From Ligustrum vulgare (lineage: Eukaryota > Streptophyta > Magnoliopsida > Lamiales > Oleaceae), in NCBI GenBank assembly GCA_963555705.1, contig OY743169.1, forward strand, positions 43,884,124-43,948,123: DNA of 64,000 nt. The letters are read 5' to 3'. A model generated the notes under the pieces. The model was not told where the DNA came from. It made no database searches and worked only from the letters and a program-made list of their open reading frames with translations. Within the stretch, counting starts at the first letter, position 1. Each line of letters opens with the position of its first letter. The translations under genes and the position numbers were made by a program. Positions 1-13,700 of the stretch are shown here, in pieces.

Positions 1-3000
1 GCCACCTTCATAAAGTGTTTCAATCATTGAAGAGAAAGACTAGGTGAAATATTCATTCCAACTTTAAAACCTTTTTGGAAAACTATTTTGACATTATTGA
101 AGGAAGAGGCCAATCCAAGAATGATAAATCGGTCTAAAGAAGAAAACATTAAACAAAACATCTTGGTTATCCAAGTAATTGAAATGAGAAGAAAATCCTC
201 ACGCTTTGAAAGGTTCATCTTTTTCTCCAGCCAAGGGTATTGTCCAAAGTTTTAAAATGATGATAACACTTTGCAAACTGACAGTTTTGAAAAATCAATA
301 TGTTGAGGATTTTGTTTGTTTTGGTATGAGTAATAACTGCAGCTTTGGTCTTGAGTAAGATCTTTTCGTAAAACTCACGAGGTTTTTGATGGGTTAGGAA
401 GAAATTAGAAATTGGGTGGAATAATATCAGATCAGCATTCATGAAAATCTAAAATTTTAAAAACCTATGGGGGTTTCCATATTTTGAAGATTGGAAGAAA
501 TTTATTTTTAACAAAATATCGAAAATATTTGATATTGCTTTTTGGAAGTTTTCCAGAACCAGTTTGAACGGCCTTTTCATAGTTCGAAGAAAACATCTTT
601 TCAGGAGTTTGAGGAATGTTTCAAAGAACCAAAAAAATTTTAGCAGCAGAAAAGCCATGGGTATTTGAAGAAGAACAATTTTGAGAATTTTTATTGGAAT
701 ATTTGTTGTAATCTTCAATTGAAGGATTTCGGGAAGACATTTTTCCTGCCTTTACTTTTTGAAAAAGTTGGAGCAGAGGAAGCCATATTTTCAAGAACTT
801 TGTTGTACCAATCTATGTTGGCACTTATCTTTTGATTTCACTCTTTCGGTTTCCTTACATTCACTTCGAAGAGAAACAATTTTAAATTATGAACTCGATC
901 TTCTCTGAATTCGTCAAGATAACTTTGGTCATGTAGCCATTTTTATTTTTGAAATTCATCATGAAGAGATTCATCCAAATCCATTCCACGGAAATCATGT
1001 CCGGTTTTGAGTTGGTCTTAGATGAATCTTGACTCGAAGATTTTGAAGCAATTTAAGCAAGGAATGCAATTTTTCTGCTAAAATTTACATTTCTTCGGGT
1101 TTTTCCATTTTGTATGGACTGCTAATAAAAAACTATTCTTTTGAACAAGGAAATTAGTGTGGGCATCCTGAAGTTTCTTTGAAACTTCTAGGAGACCTTC
1201 ATCATACTTTTTTTTGCTGAATAATTGAAAAACCTTGGGACACCAGTATTTTGAACAATAAAAAAGTCCCGAGAGAGGATCCATGAGACTTTAAAATTGA
1301 GGGAAAATTGGAATAATTCATTTTCATGAGGCCAAAAAATGGTTTTTGCCACCTTCATAAAGTGTTTCAATCATTGAAGAGAAAGACTAGGTGAAATATT
1401 CATTCCAACTTTAAAACCTTTTTGGAAAACTATTTTGACATTATTGAAGGAAGAGGCCAATCCAAGAATGATAAATCGGTCTAAAGAAGAAAACATTAAA
1501 CAAAACATCTTGGTTATCCAAGTAATTGAAATGAGAAGAAAATCCTCACGCTTTGAAAGGTTCATCTTTTTCTCCAGCCAAGGGTATTGTCCAAAGTTTT
1601 AAAATGATGATAACACTTTGCAAACTGACAGTTTTGAAAAATCAATATGTTGAGGATTTTGTTTGTTTTGGTATGAGTAATAACTGCAGCTTTGGTCTTG
1701 AGTAAGATCTTTTCGTAAAACTCACGAGGTTTTTGATGGGTTAGGAAGAAATTAGAAATTGGGTGGAATAATATCAGATCAGCATTCATGAAAATCTAAA
1801 ATTTTAAAAACCTATGGGGGTTTCCATATTTTGAAGATTGGAAGAAATTTATTTTTAACAAAATATCGAAAATATTTGATATTGCTTTTTGGAAGTTTTC
1901 CAGAACCAGTTTGAACGGCCTTTTCATAGTTCGAAGAAAACATCTTTTCAGGAGTTTGAGGAATGTTTCAAAGAACCAAAAAAATTTTAGCAGCAGAAAA
2001 GCCATGGGTATTTGAAGAAGAACAATTTTGAGAATTTTTATTGGAATATTTGTTGTAATCTTCAATTGAAGGATTTCGGGAAGACATTTTTCCTGCCTTT
2101 ACTTTTTGAAAAAGTTGGAGCAGAGGAAGCCATATTTTCAAGAACTTTGTTGTACCAATCTATGTTGGCACTTATCTTTTGATTTCACTCTTTCGGTTTC
2201 CTTACATTCACTTCGAAGAGAAACAATTTTAAATTATGAACTCGATCTTCTCTGAATTCGTCAAGATAACTTTGGTCATGTAGCCATTTTTATTTTTGAA
2301 ATTCATCATGAAGAGATTCATCCAAATCCATTCCACGGAAATCATGTCCGGTTTTGAGTTGGTCTTAGATGAATCTTGACTCGAAGATTTTGAAGCAATT
2401 TAAGCAAGGAATGCAATTTTTCTGCTAAAATTTACATTTCTTCGGGTTTTTCCATTTTGTATGGACTGCTAATAAAAAACTATTCTTTTGAACAAGGAAA
2501 TTAGTGTGGGCATCCTGAAGTTTCTTTGAAACTTCTAGGAGACCTTCATCATACTTTTTTTTGCTGAATAATTGAAAAACCTTGGGACACCAGTATTTTG
2601 AACAATAAAAAAGTCCCGAGAGAGGATCCATGAGACTTTAAAATTGAGGGAAAATTGGAATAATTCATTTTCATGAGGCCAAAAAATGGTTTTTGCCACC
2701 TTCATAAAGTGTTTCAATCATTGAAGAGAAAGACTAGGTGAAATATTCATTCCAACTTTAAAACCTTTTTGGAAAACTATTTTGACATTATTGAAGGAAG
2801 AGGCCAATCCAAGAATGATAAATCGGTCTAAAGAAGAAAACATTAAACAAAACATCTTGGTTATCCAAGTAATTGAAATGAGAAGAAAATCCTCACGCTT
2901 TGAAAGGTTCATCTTTTTCTCCAGCCAAGGGTATTGTCCAAAGTTTTAAAATGATGATAACACTTTGCAAACTGACAGTTTTGAAAAATCAATATGTTGA

Positions 3001-5388
3001 GGATTTTGTTTGTTTTGGTATGAGTAATAACTGCAGCTTTGGTCTTGAGTAAGATCTTTTCGTAAAACTCACGAGGTTTTTGATGGGTTAGGAAGAAATT
3101 AGAAATTGGGTGGAATAATATCAGATCAGCATTCATGAAAATCTAAAATTTTAAAAACCTATGGGGGTTTCCATATTTTGAAGATTGGAAGAAATTTATT
3201 TTTAACAAAATATCGAAAATATTTGATATTGCTTTTTGGAAGTTTTCCAGAACCAGTTTGAACGGCCTTTTCATAGTTCGAAGAAAACATCTTTTCAGGA
3301 GTTTGAGGAATGTTTCAAAGAACCAAAAAAATTTTAGCAGCAGAAAAGCCATGGGTATTTGAAGAAGAACAATTTTGAGAATTTTTATTGGAATATTTGT
3401 TGTAATCTTCAATTGAAGGATTTCGGGAAGACATTTTTCCTGCCTTTACTTTTTGAAAAAGTTGGAGCAGAGGAAGCCATATTTTCAAGAACTTTGTTGT
3501 ACCAATCTATGTTGGCACTTATCTTTTGATTTCACTCTTTCGGTTTCCTTACATTCACTTCGAAGAGAAACAATTTTAAATTATGAACTCGATCTTCTCT
3601 GAATTCGTCAAGATAACTTTGGTCATGTAGCCATTTTTATTTTTGAAATTCATCATGAAGAGATTCATCCAAATCCATTCCACGGAAATCATGTCCGGTT
3701 TTGAGTTGGTCTTAGATGAATCTTGACTCGAAGATTTTGAAGCAATTTAAGCAAGGAATGCAATTTTTCTGCTAAAATTTACATTTCTTCCGGTTTTTCC
3801 ATTTTGTATGGACTGCTAATAAAAAACTATTCTTTTGAACAAGGAAATTAGTGTGGGCATCCTGAAGTTTCTTTGAAACTTCTAGGAGACCTTCATCATA
3901 CTTTTTTTTGCTGAATAATTGAAAAACCTTGGGACACCAGTATTTTGAACAATAAAAAAGTCCCGAGAGAGGATCCATGAGACTTTAAAATTGAGGGAAA
4001 ATTGGAATAATTCATTTTCATGAGGCCAAAAAATGGTTTTTGCCACCTTCATAAAGTGTTTCAATCATTGAAGAGAAAGACTAGGTGAAATATTCATTCC
4101 AACTTTAAAACCTTTTTGGAAAACTATTTTGACATTATTGAAGGAAGAGGCCAATCCAAGAATGATAAATCGGTCTAAAGAAGAAAACATTAAACAAAAC
4201 ATCTTGGTTATCCAAGTAATTGAAATGAGAAGAAAATCCTCACGCTTTGAAAGGTTCATCTTTTTCTCATGCCAAGGGTATTGTCCAAAGTTTTAAAATG
4301 ATGATAACACTTTGCAAACTGACAGTTTTGAAAAATCAATATGTTGAGGATTTTGTTTGTTTTGGTATGAGTAATAACTGCAGCTTTGGTCTTGAGTAAG
4401 ATCTTTTCGTAAAACTCACGAGGTTTTTGATGGGTTAGGAAGAAATTAGAAATTGGGTGGAATAATATGAAATCAGCATTCATGAAAATCTAAAATTTTA
4501 AAAACCTATGGGGGTTTCCATATTTTGAAGATTGGAAGAAATTTATTTTTAACAAAATATCGAAAATATTTGATATTGCTTTTTGGAAGTTTTCCAGAAC
4601 CAGTTTGAACGGCCTTTTCATAGTTCGAAGAAAACATCTTTTCAGGAGTTTGAGGAATGTTTCAAAGAACCAAAAAAATTTTAGCAGCAGAAAAGCCATG
4701 GGTATTTGAAGAAGAACAATTTTGAGAATTTTTATTGGAATATTTGTTGTAATCTTCAATTGAAGGATTTCGGCAAGACATTTTTCCTGCCTTTACTTTT
4801 TGAAAAAGTTGGAGCAGAGGAAGCCATATTTTCAAGAACTTTGTTGTACCAATCTATGTTGGCACTTATCTTTTGATTTCACTCTTTCGGTTTCCTTACA
4901 TTCACTTCGAAGAGAAACAATTTTAAATTATGAACTCGATCATCTCTGAATTCGTCAAGATAACTTTGGTCATGTAGCCATTTTTATTTTTGAAATTCAT
5001 CATGAAGAGATTCATCCAAATCCATTCCACGGAAATCATGTCCGGTTTTGAGTTGGTCTTAGATGAATCTTGAATCGAAGATTTTGAAGCAATTTAAGCA
5101 AGGAATGCAATTTTTCAGCTAAAATTGACATTTCTTCCGGTTTTTCCATTTTGTATGGACTGCTAATAAAAAACTATTCTTTTGAACAAGGAAATTAGTG
5201 TGGGCATCCTGAAGTTTCTTTGAAACTTCTAGGAGACCTTCATCATACTTTTTTTTGCTGAATAGTTGAAAAACCTTGGGACACCAGTATTTTGAACAAT
5301 AAAAAAGTCCCGAGAGAGGATCCATGAGACTTTAAAATTGAGGGAAAATTGGAATAAATCATTTTCACGAGGCCATAAAATGGTTTTT
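1..5388. repeat. Block m1-m4: highly homogeneous 1,347-bp monomers
   Basis: Four monomers start at 1, 1348, 2695 and 4042, each exactly 1,347 bp. m1 and m2 show no difference that I could find. m3 differs by one visible base, TTCTTCCGG at about 3786 where m1 and m2 have TTCTTCGGG. m4 begins like m3 and then acquires variants shared with the following block: CTCATGCC near 4266, TATGAAATCAGC near 4466, GGCAAGAC near 4772 and GATCATCTC near 4940. The block is the most recently homogenised part of the window. It probably continues to the left of the window. Confidence 0.9.
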
Positions 5389-6027
5389 GCCACCTTCATA
5401 AAGTGTTTCAATCATTGAAGAGAAAGACTAGGTGAAATATTCATTCAAACTTGAGGACCTTTTTGGAAAACTATTTTGACATTATTGAAGGAAGAGGCCA
5501 ATCCAAGAATGATAAATCGGTCTAAAGAAGAAAACATTAAACAAAACATCTTGGTTATCCAAGTAATTGAAATGAGAAGAAAATCCTCACGCTTTGAAAG
5601 GTTCATCTTTTTCTCATGCCAAGGGTATTGTCCAAAGTTTTAAAATGATGATAACACTTTGCAAACTGACATTTTTGAAAAATCAATATGTTGATGATTT
5701 TGTTTATTTTGGTATGAGTAATAACTGCAGCTTTTGTCTTGAGTAAGATCTTTTCGTAAAACTCACGAGGTTTTTGATGGGTTAGGAAGAAATTAGAAAT
5801 TGGGTGGAATAATATGAAATCAGCATTCATGAAAATCTAAAATTTTAAAAACCTATGGGGGTTTCCATATTTTGAAGATTGGAAGAAATTTATTTTTAAC
5901 AAAATATCGAAAATATTTGATATTGCTTTTTGGAAGTTTTCCAGAACCAGTTTGAACTGCCTTTTTATAGTTCGAAGAAAACATCTTTTCAGGAGTTTGA
6001 TGAATTTTTCAAAGAACCAAAAAAATT

Positions 6028-6369
6028 TTAGCAGCAGAAAGGCCAGGGTATTTGAAGAAGAAGAATTTTGAGAATTTTTATTGGAATATTTGTTGTAATC
6101 TTCAATGAAGGATTTCGGCAAGACTTTTTCCTGCCTTTACTTTTTGAAAAAGTTGGAGCCGAGGAAGCCATATTTTCAAGAACTTTGTTGTACCAATCTA
6201 TGTTAGCACTTATCTTTTGATTTCCCTCTTTCGGTTTCCTTACATTCACTTCGAAGAGAAACAATTTTAAATTATGAACTCGATCGTCTCTGAATTCGTC
6301 AAGATAACTTTGGTCATGTAGCCATTTTAATTTTTGAAATTCATCATGAAGAGATTCATCCCAATCCAT
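6028..6369 (-). pseudogene. Second decayed frame of the unit, E-type copy in m5 (113 codons)
   Basis: The frame starts MDWDESLHDEFQKLKW and includes SYLDEFRDDRVHNLKLFLFE, KISANIDWYNKVLENM and a Lys/Ser-rich segment near residue 75. The first 80 residues look like ordinary charged soluble protein. The tail, from about residue 85, shifts into a hydrophobic frame and is probably meaningless. In most other monomers the same stretch has two in-frame stops, at the LKW position and at the GNQ position. E-type units lack both. I do not recognise the family. Confidence 0.3.
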
Positions 6370-9300
6370 TCCACGGAAATCATGTCCGGTTTTGAGTTGA
6401 TCTTAGATGAATCTTGAATCGAAGATTTTGATGCAATTTAAGCAAGGAATGCAATTTTTCTACTGAAATTGACATTTCTTCTGGTTTTTGCATTTTGTAT
6501 GGACTGCTAATAAAAAAATATTCTTTTGAACAAGGAAATTAGTGTGGGCATCCTGAAGTTTCTTTGAAACTTCTAGGAGACCTTCATCATACTTTTTTTT
6601 GGTGAATAGTTGAAAAACCTTGGGACACCAGTATTTTGAACAATAAAAAAGTCCCGAGAGAGGATCCATGAGACTTTAAAATTGAGGGCAAGTTGGAATA
6701 AATCATTTTCACGAGGCCATAAAATGATTTTTGCCACCTTCATAAAGTGTTTCAATCATTGAAGAGAAAGACTAGGTGAAATATTCATTCCAACTTTAAA
6801 ACCTTTTTGGAAAACTATTTTAAAATTATTGAAGGAAGAGGCCAATCCAAGAATGATAAATCGGTCTAAAGAAGAAAACATTAAACAAAACATCTTGGTT
6901 ATCCAAGTAATTGAAATGAGAAGAGAAATCCTCACGATTTGAAAGGTTCATCTTTTTCTCCAGCCAAGGGTATTGTCCACAGTTTTAAAATGATAACACT
7001 TTCCAAACTGTCAATTTTGAAAAATCAATATGTTGAGGATTTTGTTTATTTTAGTATGTGTAATAACTGTAGCTTTTGTCTTGAGTAAGATCTTTTCGTA
7101 AAACTCACGAGATTTTTGATGGGTTAGGAAGAAATTAGAAATTGGGTGGATTAATATCAGATCAGCATTCATGAAAATCTAAAATTTTAAAAACCTATGG
7201 GGGTTACCATATTTTGAAGATTGGAAGAAATTTATTTTTAACAAAATATCGAAAATATTTGATATTGCTTTTTGGAAGTTTTCCAGAACCAGTTTGAACG
7301 GCCTTTTCATAGTTCGAAGAAAACATCTTTTCAGGAGTTTGAGGAATGTTTCAAAGAACCAAAAAAATTTTAGCAGCAGAAAAGCCATGGGTATTTGAAG
7401 AAGAACAATTTTGAGAATTTTTATTGGAATATTTGTTGTAATCTTCAATTGAAGGATTTCGGCAAGACATTTTTCCTGCCTTTACTTTTTGAAAAAGTTG
7501 GAGCAGAGGAAGCCATATTTTCAAGAACTTTGTTGTACCAATCTATGTTGGCACTTATCTTTTGATTTCACTCTTTCGGTTTCCTTACATTCACTTCGAA
7601 GAGAAACAATTTTAAATTATGAACTCGATCTTCTCTGAATTCGTCAAGATAACTTTGGTCATGTAGCCATTTTTATTTTTGAAATTCATCATGAAGAGAT
7701 TCATCCAAATCCATTCCACGGAAATCATGTCCGGTTTTGAGTTGGTCTTAGATGAATCTTGACTCGAAGATTTTGAAGCAATTTAAGCAAGGAATGCAAT
7801 TTTTCTGCTAAAATTTACATTTCTTCCGGTTTTTCCATTTTGTATGGACTGCTAATAAAAAACTATTCTTTTGAACAAGGAAATTAGTGTGGGCATCCTG
7901 AAGTTTCTTTGAAACTTCTAGGAGACCTTCATCATACTTTTTTTTGGTGAATAGTTGAAAAACCTTGGGACACCAGTATTTTGAACAATAAAAAAGTCCC
8001 GAGAGAGGATCCATGAGACTTTAAAATTGAGGGAAAATTGGAATAAATCATTTTCACGAGGCCATAAAATGGTTTTTGCCACCTTCATAAAGTGTTTCAA
8101 TCATTGAAGAGAAAGACTAGGTGAAATATTCATTCCAACTTGAGGACCTTTTTGGAAAACTATTTTGACATTATTGAAGGAAGAGGCCAATCCAAGAATG
8201 ATAAATCGGTCTAAAGAAGAAAACATTAAACAAAACATCTTGGTTATCCAAGTAATTGAAATGAGAAGAAAATCCTCACGCTTTGAAAGGTTCATCTTTT
8301 TCTCCAGCCAAGGGTATTGTCCAAAGTTTTAAAATGATGATAACACTTTGCAAACTGACAGTTTTGAAAAATCAATATGTTGAGGATTTTGTTTGTTTTG
8401 GTATGAGTAATAACTGCAGCTTTGGTCTTGAGTAAGATCTTTTCGTAAAACTCACGAGGTTTTTGATGGGTTAGGAAGAAATTAGAAATTGGGTGGAATA
8501 ATATCAGATCAGCATTCATGAAAATCTAAAATTTTAAAAACCTATGGGGGTTTCCATATTTTGAAGATTGGAAGAAATTTATTTTTAACAAAATATCGAA
8601 AATATTTGATATTGCTTTTTGGAAGTTTTCCAGAACCAGTTTGAACGGCCTTTTTATAGTTCGAAGAAAACATCTTTTCAGGAGTTTGAGGAATTTTTCA
8701 AAGAACCAAAAAATTATTAGCAGCAGAAAGGGCAAGGGTATTTGAAGAAGAACAATTTTGAGAATTTTTATTGGAATATTTGTTGTAATCTTCAATTGAA
8801 GGATTTCGGCAAGACATTTTTCCTGCCTTTACTTTTTGAAAAAGTTGGAGCATAGGAAGCCATATTTTCAAGAACTTTGTTGTACCAATCTATGTTGGCA
8901 CTTATCTTTTGATTTCACTCTTTCGGTTTCCTTACATTCACTTCGAAGAGAAACAATTTTAAATTATGAACTCGATCATCTCTGAATTCGTCAAGATAAC
9001 TTTGGTCATGTAGCCATTTTTATTTTTGAAATTCATCATGAAGAGATTCATCCAAATCCATTCCACGGAAATCATGTCCGGTTTTGAGTTGGTCTTAGAT
9101 GAATCTTGAATCGAAGATTTTGAAGCAATTTAAGCAAGGAATGCAATTTTTCTACTGAAATTGACATTTCTTCCGGTTTTTCCATTTTGTATGGACTGCT
9201 AATAAAAAACTATTCTTTTGAACAAGGAAATTAGTGTGGGCATCCTGAAGTTTCTTTGAAACTTCTAGGAGACCTTCATCATACTTTTTTTTGCTGAATA

Positions 9301-10061
9301 GTTGAAAAACCTTGGGACACCAGTATTTTGAACAATAAAAAAGTCCCGAGAGAGGATCCATGAGACTTTAAAATTGAGGGAAAATTGGAATAAATCATTT
9401 TCACGAGGCCATAAAATGGTTTTTGCCACCTTCATAAAGTGTTTCAATCATTGAAGAGAAAGACTAGGTGAAATATTCATTCAAACTTGAGGACCTTTTT
9501 GGAAAACTATTTTGACATTATTGAAGGAAGAGGCCAATCCAAGAATGATAAATCGGTCTAAAGAAGAAAACATTAAACAAAACATCTTGGTTATCCAAGT
9601 AATTGAAATGAGAAGAGAAATCCTCACGATTTGAAAGGTTCATCTTTTTCTCCAGCCAAGGGTATTGTCCACAGTTTTAAAATGATAACACTTTGCAAAC
9701 TGACATTTTTGAAAAATCAATATGTTGATGATTTTGTTTATTTTGGTATGAGTAATAACTGCAGCTTTTGTCTTGAGTAAGATCTTTTCGTAAAACTCAC
9801 GAGGTTTTTGATGGGTTAGGAAGAAATTAGAAATTGGGTGGAATAATATGAAATCAGCATTCATGAAAATCTAAAATTTTAAAAACCTATGGGGGTTTCC
9901 ATATTTTGAAGATTGGAAGAAATTTATTTTTAACAAAATATCGAAAATATTTGATATTGCTTTTTGGAAGTTTTCCAGAACCAGTTTGAACTGCCTTTTT
10001 ATAGTTCGAAGAAAACATCTTTTCAGGAGTTTGATGAATTTTTCAAAGAACCAAAAAAATT

Positions 10062-10403
10062 TTAGCAGCAGAAAGGCCAGGGTATTTGAAGAAGAAGAAT
10101 TTTGAGAATTTTTATTGGAATATTTGTTGTAATCTTCAATGAAGGATTTCGGCAAGACTTTTTCCTGCCTTTACTTTTTGAAAAAGTTGGAGCCGAGGAA
10201 GCCATATTTTCAAGAACTTTGTTGTACCAATCTATGTTAGCACTTATCTTTTGATTTCCCTCTTTCGGTTTCCTTACATTCACTTCGAAGAGAAACAATT
10301 TTAAATTATGAACTCGATCGTCTCTGAATTCGTCAAGATAACTTTGGTCATGTAGCCATTTTAATTTTTGAAATTCATCATGAAGAGATTCATCCCAATC
10401 CAT
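10062..10403 (-). pseudogene. Second decayed frame, E-type copy in m8 (113 codons)
   Basis: Its translation is identical to that of the frame in m5. It lies just upstream, on the + strand, of the 167-bp deletion junction. It is a copy by array amplification, not an independent gene. Confidence 0.3.
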
Positions 10404-10742
10404 TCCACGGAAATCATGTCCGGTTTTGAGTTGATCTTAGATGAATCTTGAATCGAAGATTTTGAAGCAATTTAAGCAAGGAATGCAATTTTTCTACTGA
10501 AATTGACATTTCTTCTGGTTTTTGCATTTTGTATGGACTGCTAATAAAAAAATATTCTTTTGAACAAGGAAATTAGTGTGGGCATCCTGAAGTTTCTTTG
10601 AAACTTCTAGGAGACCTTCATCATACTTTTTTTTGGTGAATAGTTGAAAAACCTTGGGACACCAGTATTTTGAACAATAAAAAAGTCCCGAGAGAGGATC
10701 CATGAGACTTTAAAATTGAGGGCAAATTGGAATAAATCATTT

Positions 10743-10744
10743 TA
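10743..10744. other. Deletion junction between m8 and m9 (167 bp lost)
   Basis: The sequence reads AATCATTTT directly followed by AACATTAAAC. In the undeleted equivalent m5/m6 these two motifs are separated by positions 6710-6876. The missing 167 bp includes the usual monomer start. The joined ends share no microhomology: the base after the left flank is C in the full unit and A here, and the base before the right flank is A while the left flank ends in T. Confidence 0.93.
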
Positions 10745-13700
10745 ACATTAAACAAAACATCTTGGTTATCCAAGTAATTGAAATGAGAAGAGAAATCCTC
10801 ACGATTTGAAAGGTTCATCTTTTTCTCCAGCCAAGGGTATTGTCCACAGTTTTAAAATGATAACACTTTCCAAACTGTCAATTTTGAAAAATCAATATGT
10901 TGAGGATTTTGTTTATTTTAGTATGTGTAATAACTGTAGCTTTTGTCTTGAGTAAGATCTTTTCGTAAAACTCACGAGATTTTTGATGGGTTAGGAAGAA
11001 ATTAGAAATTGGGTGGATTAATATCAGATCAGCATTCATGAAAATCTAAAATTTTAAAAACCTATGGGGGTTACCATATTTTGAAGATTGGAAGAAATTT
11101 ATTTTTAACAAAATATCGAAAATATTTGATATTGCTTTTTGGAAGTTTTCCAGAACCAGTTTGAACGGCCTTTTCATAGTTCGAAGAAAACATCTTTTCA
11201 GGAGTTTGAGGAATGTTTCAAAGAACCAAAAAAATTTTAGCAGCAGAAAAGCCGTGGGTATTTGAAGAAGAACAATTTTGAGAATTTTTATTGGAATATT
11301 TGTTGTAATCTTCAATTGAAGGATTTCGGCAAGACATTTTTCCTGCCTTTACTTTTTGAAAAAGTTGGAGCAGAGGAAGCCATATTTTCAAGAACTTTGT
11401 TGTACCAATCTATGTTGGCACTTATCTTTTGATTTCACTCTTTCGGTTTCCTTACATTCACTTCGAAGAGAAACAATTTTAAATTATGAACTCGATCTTC
11501 TCTGAATTCGTCAAGATAACTTTGGTCATGTAGCCATTTTTATTTTTGAAATTCATCATGAAGAGATTCATCCAAATCCATTCCATGGAAATCATGTCCG
11601 GTTTTGACTTGGTCTTAGATGAATCTTGACTCGAAGATTTTGAAGCAATTTAAGCAAGGAATGCAATTTTTCTGCTAAAATTTACATTTCTTCCGGTTTT
11701 TCCATTTTGTATGGACTGCTAACAAAAAACTATTCTTTTGAACAAGGAAATTAGTGTGGGCATCCTGAAGTTTCTTTGAAACTTCTAGGAGACCTTCATC
11801 ATACTTTTTTTTGGTGAATAGTTGAAAAACCTTGGGACACCAGTATTTTGAACAATAAAAAAGTCCCGAGAGAGGATCCATGAGACTTTAAAATTGAGGG
11901 CAAAATGGAATAAATCATTTTCACGAGGCCATAAAATGATTTTTGCTACCTTCATAAAGTGTTTCAATCATTGAAGAGAAAGACTAGGTGAAATATTCAT
12001 TCCAACTTTAAAACCTTTTTGGAAAACTATTTTAAAATTATTGAAGGAAGAGGCCAATCCAAGAATGATAAATCGGTCTAAAGAAGAAAACATTAAACAA
12101 AACATCTTGGTTATCCAAGTAATTGAAATGAGAAGAGAAATCCTCACGATTTGAAAGGTTCATCTTTTTCTCCAGCCAAGGGTATTGTCCACAATTTTAA
12201 AATGATAACACTTTCCAAACTGTCAATTTTGAAAAATCAATATGTTGAGGATTTTGTTTATTTTAGTATGTGTAATAACTGTAGCTTTTGTCTTGAGTAA
12301 GATCTTTTCGTAAAACTCACGAGATTTTTGATGGGTTAGGAAGAAATTAGAAATTGGGTGGATTAATATCAGATCAGCATTCATGAAAATCTAAAATTTT
12401 AAAAACCTATGGGGGTTACCATATTTTGAAGATTGGAAGAAATTTATTTTTAACAAAATATCGAAAATATTTGATATTGCTTTTTGGAAGTTTTCCAGAA
12501 CCAGTTTGAACGGCCTTTTCATAGTTCGAAGAAAACATCTTTTCAGGAGTTTGAGGAATGTTTCAAAGAACCAAAAAAATTTTAGCAGCAGAAAAGCCAT
12601 GGGTATTTGAAGAAGAACAATTTTGAGAATTTTTATTGGAATATTTGTTGTAATCTTCAATTGAAGGATTTCGGCAAGACATTTTTCCTGCCTTTACTTT
12701 TTGAAAAAGTTGGAGCAGAGGAAGCCATATTTTCAAGAACTTTGTTGTACCAATCTATGTTGGCACTTATCTTTTGATTTCACTCTTTCGGTTTCCTTAC
12801 ATTCACTTCGAAGAGAAACAATTTTAAATTATGAACTCGATCTTCTCTGAATTCGTCAAGATAACTTTGGTCATGTAGCCATTTTTATTTTTGAAATTCA
12901 TCATGAAGAGATTCATCCAAATCCATTCCACGGAAATCATGTCCGGTTTTGAGTTGGTCTTAGATGAATCTTGACTCGAAGATTTTGAAGCAATTTAAGC
13001 AAGGAATGCAATTTTTCTGCTAAAATTTACATTTCTTCCGGTTTTTCCATTTTGTATGGACTGCTAATAAAAAACTATTCTTTTGAACAAGGAAATTAGT
13101 GTGGGCATCCTGAAGTTTCTTTGAAACTTCTAGGAGACCTTCATCATACTTTTTTTTGCTGAATAATTGAAAAACCTTGGGACACCAGTATTTTGAACAA
13201 TAAAAAAGTCCCGAGAGAGGATCCATGAGACTTTAAAATTGAGGGAAAATTGGAATAAATCATTTTCACGAGGCCATAAAATGGTTTTTGCCACCTTCAT
13301 AAAGTGTTTCAATCATTGAAGAGAAAGACTAGGTGAAATATTCATTCCAACTTGAGGACCTTTTTGGAAAACTATTTTGACATTATTGAAGGAAGAGGCC
13401 AATCCAAGAATGATAAATCGGTCTAAAGAAGAAAACATTAAACAAAACATCTTGGTTATCCAAGTAATTGAAATGAGAAGAAAATCCTCACGCTTTGAAA
13501 GGTTCATCTTTTTCTCCAGCCAAGGGTATTGTCCAAAGTTTTAAAATGATGATAACACTTTGCAAACTGACAGTTTTGAAAAATCAATATGTTGAGGATT
13601 TTGTTTGTTTTGGTATGAGTAATAACTGCAGCTTTGGTCTTGAGTAAGATCTTTTCGTAAAACTCACGAGGTTTTTGATGGGTTAGGAAGAAATTAGAAA

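Noticed and set aside
449..718. 89-codon minus-strand frame, repeated in most monomers, as a small membrane protein gene
   Set aside because: It is Leu/Phe/Lys-rich because of AT-rich sequence, has no start context, and overlaps a more protein-like frame in another phase. Its many copies reflect the tandem repeat.
1371..1565. 64-codon frame and the 74-75-codon NADLILFHP frame as separate genes
   Set aside because: They are present only as repeat copies, are frequently broken by 1-3 bp indels between monomers, and have no recognisable domain.
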